A DNA stretch of 64,000 nt from QKTW01 sp052161885. Lineage in GTDB: Bacteria; Bacteroidota; Bacteroidia; Chitinophagales; Chitinophagaceae. Both the position numbers and the translations under genes were made by a program. The stretch is taken from the NCBI GenBank assembly GCA_052161885.1, contig CP197396.1:2356001-2420000 (forward strand), written 5' to 3'. Shown here piece after piece: positions 52,536-62,100 of the stretch. The notes under the pieces are model-generated. The model was not told where the DNA came from. It ran no database searches and saw only the letters and a list, made by a program, of their open reading frames with translations. Numbering within the stretch: position 1 is the first letter of the stretch; every line of letters begins with the position of its first letter.

Positions 52536-53051
52536 ATGGAAAACAATCAAATACAGGAAACGGCCCAGGCAGGAATCATCACCGCTGAAAATCTGCTGAA
52601 ACACTGGATGGGCCACCGCAATATCACCAGGCGCATGCTTGAAGCCTTCCCTGCAGACAAACTGTTCGATTATTCTATTGGCGGTATGCGCGCTTTCTCT
52701 GAGCTGGCCAAGGAAATCATGAGCCTCAGCAGCGCAGGTCTCCGGGGTATTGTTACCGGCGACTGGGCTATGATTCCGGAGCTGGATTACAGCCGCCCCG
52801 ATGCCAGCGTAAAAACTAAAGAAGAACTGCTGCACCTCTGGGACAAAGTAACCGGCGACATCAATTATTACTGGTCACAAATACAACCGGAAAGTTTTGA
52901 AAATAAGATAAAAGCCTTTGGCGCATATGAAGGCACTGTTCTTTCTACGATCCTGTATATTATAGACAACGAGATACACCATCGCGGACAGGGTTATGTA
53001 TACCTGCGCTCACTCGGCATCGAACCGCCGGCCTTCTGGGACAGGAATTAA
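52536..53051 (+). CDS. DinB-family protein
   Basis: This 171-residue cytoplasmic protein matches the DinB/YfiT-like four-helix family, often annotated as putative metal-dependent enzymes or thiol transferases. LLKHWMGHRNITRRMLEAFP near the N-terminus and IDNEIHHRGQGYVYLRSLGIEPP near the C-terminus carry the expected histidines. An upstream in-frame TTG is rejected; the ATG at 52536 gives normal length. A strong hairpin follows. Substrate and partners are unknown. Confidence 0.85.
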   Translation: MENNQIQETAQAGIITAENLLKHWMGHRNITRRMLEAFPADKLFDYSIGGMRAFSELAKEIMSLSSAGLRGIVTGDWAMIPELDYSRPDASVKTKEELLHLWDKVTGDINYYWSQIQPESFENKIKAFGAYEGTVLSTILYIIDNEIHHRGQGYVYLRSLGIEPPAFWDRN

Positions 53052-53074
53052 CGCATTGACATAACCGTGATACA

Positions 53075-53105
53075 AAAAGGGTTAACCACAGAGGTTAACC
53101 CTTTT
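53075..53105. terminator. Bidirectional terminator
   Basis: AAAAGGGTTAACC and GGTTAACCCTTTT form a perfect 13-bp stem with a 5-nt loop between the convergent DinB and giant-protein genes. Confidence 0.92.
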
Positions 53106-53142
53106 ACAGTTTTCACATGGAATTTCTCTTCCTTCCCGGAAA

Positions 53143-56100
53143 CTAGTAGTTGATCAGTGTTGAGTATGGCGCAATGCTGTTATTGAAATACATCAATCCC
53201 AGATCAGTACCATCCACAAAACCGTCCATATTGAGATCGCTGATGTCGTATACATCAAACGGGCTCACAGAATTCATAAAATAAACTGTTCCATAATCTG
53301 TTCCATCAATAAACCAGTCCATGTTAATATCACCGGCCCACATGCACCATACTCCATTCTTCTGCACCATCTGTGCGGGATCGCCAAACGGATTGGATAC
53401 CTGGCTGAGCGCAGTAGTAAAGTCATAAGTAAATGAACTGCCGGTTGCTTTTATTCCTTTACTCATAATCATCAAGTGGTTGCGATGACTTACAGATACA
53501 CAGAAGGAATCGGGCAATGATGTGGTATGTAATACAGGCACTGCACCTGTTATATCCCTTACTGTTCCATCAGGTTTCAGCAGGAATGCATTGGTTTCAA
53601 TAATACGCAGCGGGTTGGCAGCATCACGTACATCTACTTTTACCCAGTCCGTCACCATTCCTGCCGGACCAGCAGGATCATTGATCTGGCTGTAGCTTGC
53701 GCCTGCACCGTACGGATCTGCAACCGGCAACAGACCTGCACCTCCGCCAAAATAATCCTGGAGATCATTATGCATCGTAGTACCTGACGAAGGCATATCG
53801 CCTTGCAGAAATACTTTTACATTCAGCTTATATTGCTCCATCTTGGTAACCAGCGTAAACACCGCACCATCCGGAATTGCAATGTTGTCAAATGTTACAG
53901 TATTGGCTGCGAATGCAGTTGCAGGAGTAACGGTAGCAGTACCGGTTGTGAAATCCCCGTCACCATCATTATCGATGATCATAGAAAAATCGGACGGAAC
54001 AGTGCCGGTAACGGTAAGGCCGGTAAGGTCAAATTTCATCTGCATGGCCGATGGCAGCCCCGTCACCTCAGCTTTCCATTCGCGGCCCAGACGCTTACTG
54101 CCTGTTGCGATCGATGCAGGAATATCGGTTGTCTGCTCTATTGTGGCACCGTTATTATCGGCAATCATTACATAGGTTGTATCTGTGGCAAACGTATCTG
54201 TATTAAGACTGTTAGCAGCTACAATGCTACCGTTACCGAACGTGAGCATAGCTCCGGTTTCCAGACTCCGCGATTGCCGTTGGTCGAGCCCTTCAACATC
54301 ATCACGTCCTACGCCTGCAATACGGAACTTGTAGCTTCCATTAACAGCCGGGCTCCATACGGTATCTCCGTTGGTAGCTATATAGGGTGCTCCACTGGTT
54401 TGATCTATTGTGTACCCATATTTAACCGACAGGTAAGTATTTACACGTAGTCTTTCATTCAGGTTCAGTTCCCGGTCAAACACTATTATATCCCCTATCT
54501 TTCCATTCCAGTAATCTGTAGCCGACGCACTGCCGACAAATGCTGTTCCGCTGCCAAGGGTATTAAGCGTAAGCGTTGTTGCCGTAGCCACTTCTTTCGC
54601 TTTGCTGTACAAATGAACAGCCCCTGCGGTTCCGCCCGCATACGTGCTGAGCAGTTCATTCGGCACATTTGCAGTCCATAAAGCAGCTGCACTCTGGCCA
54701 AACGTTGTGTACGCAGTGGCAACTACACCTGCAGCGGCGTTGGCACCGACGCCCGTATATTGGGCTGCTGCATTGGCTCCCCAGCCCAGCATATATCGCT
54801 GACCTGCTGCCACGGTCGTTGTCATACCATAAGCAGCGATACTCCTCGCGGCATTGGTAACGGGTAGTTTGGTAATATCCAGTATGAAATTGTCGTTAGT
54901 GCCATCAAATTTCATTACAGGATTAAAGTTTGCATTGTCCGTAACATTGTCGCGGAAAATAGCCTGGCTGGTTGCTGTCGGCTGGCTGCCATTGTTCACT
55001 TCATTTGCATAGTCCACCCACACATCGACAGGCGTACTGTCTGTATTATTCACGATGCCCTTGTCGGCGCGCAGCCACAGTGAGGTAATGCCCACACCAC
55101 CCGGTGATTTAATATAAGACGCTATAGAAAAGTACTGACCGCTTTCAAAATCTACAGTGGCTGCATAGTGGCGTTTGCCATTAATGGTTGTTGCAGACAA
55201 AGGATACAACGAGTCCGTAGCATCAAACACATTGTCGTTACTTACTACCAGGTAAGACTGTGACGGGTTAGGCAATGCATCATACGGAATGGCTACCTGC
55301 ACGTCGCCGAGCAAACCGGTTTCCTGTACTTTCCATGTGCGGCCCATGCGGTAGTTGATATTGCTGTTGCCGGTCATAGGAGTCTTAAATGTTGTAGCAC
55401 CATTATCGTCACCCCAAAGCAGATAGCTGATATCACTTCCAAAGCTGGAAGTATTATCTGCATTTGTCTCTGCAATATTGCCTGCGCCCACCACCAGCCT
55501 CAGACGTATTGTATCGGTGTTCCGGCTTTGTTTCTGATTGAGCCCTTCCTGTTCGTCAAAACCAACTCCCGTAATACCATATTTGTAAGCTGCATTCGCT
55601 GTAGCATCCCAGATCACGGAAGTATCTGTAGCCAGATAATTAGCAGGTGTTGTCTGATCTATTGTGTACCCATATTTTACAGCGAGGTAAGTGCCGACCA
55701 GCTGGCGCTCGAGGGCAGTAAGTTCTTTGTTGTAAACAATCATCTCTCCTATATTCCCCTGCCAGAACTGGCTCGCAGTAACTCCAAGACTACCGCTGCC
55801 ACCGCTACCTATGCGCGCCCTGGTACCGGTTGTTATCGTATTCCAGGTACGTGCTGCCGGTGTGAGCATTGTCTTCTGCCTGCTGTACAAGGCTGCGTTG
55901 CCTGTACCACCAGCCCAGGTCATCATCAGTTCGTTAGGGGTGCCTGCCGACCAGAATGAAGCTGCAGTGAGATCATTGCCGGCATTGGCTGTTGTAGCAC
56001 CTACTGTGCTCAGGTACGCACCGGCTGCAGTATTGACGCCTAATGCCATAAACTGATTGGCTGCAGCCGGAGTCCCCCAGCTTATCAAGTGCCGTATAGC

Positions 56101-59100
56101 AGTTGCATTTGTTGGAGTGGCTATGCCTATAACACTTCGAGCGGTATTTCCTGATGGCAGTTTGGTCACATCCAGGTCCATTTCATCAGCAGCACCATCG
56201 AATGTTGCAACCGGGTTAAAATTGATGTTGTCAATACTGTTGTTTTTATATGAGGGTTGTGCGGCAACTGTTGCCTGCTGGGCATTATTTACCTGGTTGG
56301 CATAATCATTCCATACACTTAACGGAGTGCCGTCTACGGTATTGGCAATACCCTTGTCGGCACGTAGCCACAGTGCGGGAGTAGCTACACCACCCGGCAG
56401 TTTTATGTCTGAGGCGAAAGTGAAATACTGTCCGGAAACAATATCAACGGTTCCGGCAAGAAATGTGCTGCCATTCAGTTGAACAGGAATGAGCCCAATA
56501 AAGTTGTCCGTACTGTCGAAAACAGCATCATTACTCACTACAAGGAAAGCCTCGTCCTGGTTAGGTACAGCTGTGGCAGGTATTGCTATCTGCACCATTC
56601 CCACGCTGCCCTTTTCCTGAGCTTTCCACACCCTGGCCATCCTGTAGTTTGCCAGATCTGACCCTGGCAGGGACGTCTGGTAAGTAAGAGAACCATTATC
56701 ATCGCCCCAAAGCAGGTAGCTCTTATCATCAGGAAACTCACCGGCGTTTGCTGTATTAGCTTCTGCCAATGTACCTACGCCTATCGCAATACGCATACGT
56801 GTCGTATCTGTGTTACGGCTCTGTTTCTGCAGTAATGCTTCCACATCGTCTCTTCCTATACCGGTCACACCGTTTTTGTATGCAGCGTTGGCTGTCGCAT
56901 TCCATATAACAGTTGTATCTGTTGCCAGGTAGTTAGTAGCTGTTGCCTGGTCAAGGGAATATCCGTATTTAACTGCCAGATAAGAACTTACCAGCTGGCG
57001 TTCCAGCGTGCTGAGTTCGCGGTTGTAAACAATGATGTCCCCCATCGTTCCTGTCCAGAAACCACCACCGTTTCCGACGCTCGCAGTGCCGGCAGCAGAT
57101 GTTGCAAGCGTGAGGTTAACGCTCGTGGCAATTTCCTTCAGCTTGCTATACAGATGCGTTGCACCATTTGTTCCACCCGTATACGTAGTGAACATTTCAT
57201 TAGGCAAACCTGCAGTCCATGCGGCTGCACCGGACAAAGAATGCGTGGTAAATGCAGTAGAAAACACACCGGCTGCTGCGTTAGCACCTATGCCCGAGAA
57301 CTGCAGTGCAGCATTTGCTCCCCATCCTATCAGATGTTTCACACCTGTTACGTTTGCAGGAACACCTATACCTATAATTGTCCGCGCCGTATTGGTAAGC
57401 GGCAACATTGATATATCCAGTGTCATGGATTGTGGCGTACCGGCAAATTGCATTACGGGGTTAAAATTGATATTCGCAGCAGCAGCATTTCGGTAAAGAG
57501 GCTGATTAGCCACAGTTGCCTGAAGTGCATCGTTACCAGAAGGTGAGTTGTCCGGCCAGGTATCAACGGCAATACTGTCTGCAACGGAAATTCCTATATC
57601 CGGTCGCAGCCACAATGCAGTAGCAGCAACACCACCCGGCACATACAGCCTGGAGGCGAATGTAAAATATTCACCATCGGGCAGAAGGCCTGTATTCAGA
57701 TTCACTGTACTGTCTGCTGCACTCAGCGGCAGCTCCTGGTCTACCGTAACAAAAGAAGGCGAAGAGCTCGTAACAAGATATACACCATCTGCACGTTTAC
57801 CCAGTTTCAGCGTGATGTCTTTATCGCTCCAGTTGCTGCTTTTATCTACTTTCCACACCCTGTTCATACGATAAGTAGAAATGGGCGCATTTATACTGGT
57901 GCTATATATCGTAGCGGAAGCGTTATCCGCAAAAACGAGGAACGAATTATTACTGTCAATAGTTTCCGGATTGCTTTTATTATCTGCAGCAATAAGCCCC
58001 ATAGATATGGTCACCAGGCCGGTATCCGCACTACGGCTTTGCTTCTGGTATAATGCGCTGCTGTCATCGCGGCCTACACCGGTGATTCTTGATGTATAAC
58101 CCACATTATCTGCAGCTGTCCACATTTTGGTGACACCATCACTGGCCAGGTAATCCTGTGTACCATGACTAAGGGTCATGCCATATTTCAGGGCAAGGTA
58201 CGACTGCACGCGCTGCATTTCCGTTGATGTAAGTGCACGATTATATACAACGAGTTCATCAATATCGCCATCAAAGGCTACATCGGCAGATGTTGCCCTG
58301 TTACCAAGGCGCATTGCCGTGGCGGGGAATGACCAGGTAGCCGTACCACCACCATCTGCATTGCCATCTACATACAGGCTGAAGTTATTGCCCGAGCGTG
58401 TAGTTGCCGCCATATAAGGTATGTTAACAGTACCGTATACACTGCTACTGGCTGCAGTAGCTACATTGGTAGCGCCTACGCCATAATTATTTGCAGCAGT
58501 AAAGAAAGACAGGAAGTTGTTAGTGGTAATTCCCTGCTGTGAGAGCATTGCATCAGCAGTACCTGATGTTTCACGCCTGGTGACGCTGAATACAGTGAAG
58601 TTATTAGTACCGCTTATACCCAGGTTGCCGGTAAAGTCCATGTAGTCTGCATTACCGTCAAAGTTCATAGACGGATTAAAATTAATACCGTTGCTTCCGT
58701 ATACAGGTTGGTTGCCCGCAGTCGCCTGAGTTGCAAATTTCTGGTTACCGCTGAAGTCAACCCAGCTGTTGCCTGCTGCTGCATAGTCAGAGCGGAGCCA
58801 TGTCTGTACATTGGCGTTTACACCACCGGGACCTATAATACGGGTAGCAAAGGTAAAGTATGCACCATCCGGAATATTAGCAGTGTTAACTGTAACGCTT
58901 CCGGTATTGACGTCCAGCGGATACTCTGTTGTGCCGGTAGCACCAAAAGTGGGATCCGTTGCATTGATCAGCAAATAGCGGTCGCCGCCTTTGGTTACTT
59001 TAAATGTTATATCACGATCCGTCCAGCTGTCTGTCCTGTCCACTTTCCAGACCCGGGGCATACGCAATGTTGCATGTGGCAGGCCTGTCAGCGCGGCAGT

Positions 59101-62100
59101 ATAAGTTATTGCCGCATTATTATTTGCCCATACAAAAAAGGACAGATCATCCAATGTTTCCATATTGGAAACATTATCAACGGCCACACTGTCACCGGCG
59201 GCAATCACCATCAATGAGTCTGAAGAAGAACCGGATTGTTTCTGGTATTGACCCGTCATATCATCACGGCCTATGCCGGCAATGTTGCTGGTATAACCTA
59301 TGTTATCTGCCGCCTTCCAGATGATACTGCTGTCTGTAGCTATATAGTCCCTTGGCGAAGTCTGATCGAGCGAGATGCCATATTTTATGGCGAGGTATGA
59401 TTCTATTTTCTGACGCTGGCCCGCTGTAATTGCGCTTCCGTAGATTGCCACTTCTGCTATTTTCCCGCTGTAATAATATGCGCCGGAAGCTGTAGCCTGT
59501 CCTACATAAAAAGGCTTTGATGTGGTTGTAAAACTGCTCATGGTAGCATCTGTTGCTATCTGCAGACCATTCTGATAAATGCTTTGCCCCACACCTGTAC
59601 TTGCAGTCATTGAATGCAGGTAAGGTACATTGCTATTGAACGCTGAGGGCAATACGAACAGGCGACCTGCAGCTGCCCCTGTTGTCGGTCCTGCATCCCA
59701 GTAAATATACCCGTTGCTGTATGTTATGTGACTATTGAGATAGTAAGAACTGTTATCGCCTTCCTGGAATACAGATCCTACCTGGAGCACGTTTCTTTCC
59801 GTTACCACAAAGGCATTGGAAGCTGTATATGTAGCTGCACCCAATATACCATCGGCATCCGTCATTACATTATTGGTCCCGTTAAAAGTCATTGCAGGAT
59901 TATAGTTTACAGCACCTGCCGAAAGCGTTGGCTGGGCTGTAACTGTAGCCTGAGACACATCATTGCCGTTACCGCTGAAATCGCTCCATGTGGCACCGCT
60001 TGCTGAACCGTCATCTGCACGCAGCCATATCCGTACACCGCTGTTTACGTAACCGGGGCCCAGTATCTGTTTTCCGAATGTAAAGTATGCACCGTCCGGT
60101 AATAAGCTGCTGTTGAAAGTTACCGTGCTGTCTGTTTCATTTACCTGTATTTCCTGGTCAATGGTCGTAAATGAACTGTTGCTGTTGCTGATCAACAGGT
60201 ACAGATTGCGGACGCTGCCGCTGTATTTCATAGTTACTTCCTGATCTGCCCAGTTGGTCTTATCTACTTTCCATATTCTCGCCATGCGCACAGTAGAGCT
60301 GCTAGCAGTAACAGGCGTGACAAAAGCAGTAGCGTTACCGTTGTCTCCCCACACCAGGAAAGAGCGGTTATTGATTATACTATAGGGGTTAGTGCGGTTG
60401 CTGTAAAACACCTGGTCACCAACGCTCAGGGTAACAGGCGCGCCCGCATTCACAGAGTGGCTCTGTTTCTGATACAGCAGGCTCGTGCTGCAACTGTCTT
60501 TGCCAATACCTGCAATATCCTTATTATAGGTGGCATTGGCAGTTGCATCCCACATTTTGGTAATACCATCGCTGGCCATATAATCTGTCGGGGCAGTCTG
60601 GTTAAGAGTTACGCCATATTTAAATGCCAGGTAGCTATTCACTTTTAATCTGTCGGACGCACTAAGGGGTGCACTGTAAAAAACAGCTTCCGGTATCTCC
60701 ACATCCTGCGGCAGATAACCGCCGGAGCAACCATAGTCGTTACGGCCTCCTAATTGCGGTTGACCATATGCACCTGCCTGCTGAGCAATTGTAGCGGTGC
60801 CGGTAAGTGTATTGTTTACATACATTGCAGTAAGACCTGCTGAAGTACGATTAGTATTGTTGATATGTGGTGTTGTAATTACAGAAGCTGCAACTGAAGT
60901 ACCAGTCGTAATATTTGCACCGGCAGTATTGGTAACAGTCATACGTCCGTCTGCATAATAAATAGGCCCGGCATTACATGCTGACGAGCTATTGTCCTTT
61001 GCAAAAATCGGTACATTGGCTGCGCTTCTGCTCATAATAAACATCTCGAACGGGAATGTGCCGGAACTATATATAGACGGCAGGTATTGCATGTTCAGCC
61101 CGTTAAAATCAACAGCCTCGTTAAAGTTGTGCAGCGTTACCGGATAGTTTGCAGTTCCGGAAGCATTATTATCATATCCTGACACATCAGGCCATACACC
61201 GGTTGCGGGGTTGTACCTGTCACCTTTATACCAGGCTTTGATACCTGCAGTCACGCATGCCGGCGCTACTATCCTGTTAGCAAATGTAAAGTATGCGCCA
61301 TCCGGGATCAGGCTGCTGTTCAGTACAACAGTTCCCGTATCATTAAGCGGATAGCTGGCCACACCGGAGGTAAATGCGGGCGATGAAGATACCAGCAGCG
61401 TACGGTTTTCATTACCGCCCTGTAGCTGTACTATGATCAGAGTATCTGTCCAGTTTGTCTTTCTTACACGCCACGTACGTGTCATGCGGGCATCTGAATA
61501 TGACGTTACAAATGCAGTGTTATATAAGGTACTGGCACTATCTGTACCCCACATAAACGCTGATTTATTCGTCGCTATAGTCGCATCATTATCCAGGTTT
61601 GACGTCAGAATCTCATCGCCGACACCAATGGAGACCACATCTGAAGCACTTACTGATTTCGATTGTCTTTGATACAGGACAGACCGGTCATCACGTGCTA
61701 TGCCCGCTATGCCTTTATTATAGCCAGTGTTAGCTGTAAGATTCCACCATGTAGTAGTACCATCGCTTGCCAGGTAATTCTGGCTCAATGTCAAACCATA
61801 TTTTACAGCGAGATAGGAGTTGATACGCTGGCGCTCCACGGCAGTAAGCACCCTTTTGTATAAGACCTCTTCTGAAATGTCACCATAAAATATATAACCA
61901 GCGACCGCGCCTACATATTCACGATTGCCAAGTGTAAAATTTACCGTGTTGACAGCGGAAGAAATGGTTTGCTGGCCACCATTGAAATCAACGCCCCAAT
62001 TATTTGCAGCGGAATGCGTACCGTATATATTCCACGACATCGGGTTAATTGCCGTCCCGGCAACTGCACTTACACCAGCTCTTGCATCCAGAATGGCTTT

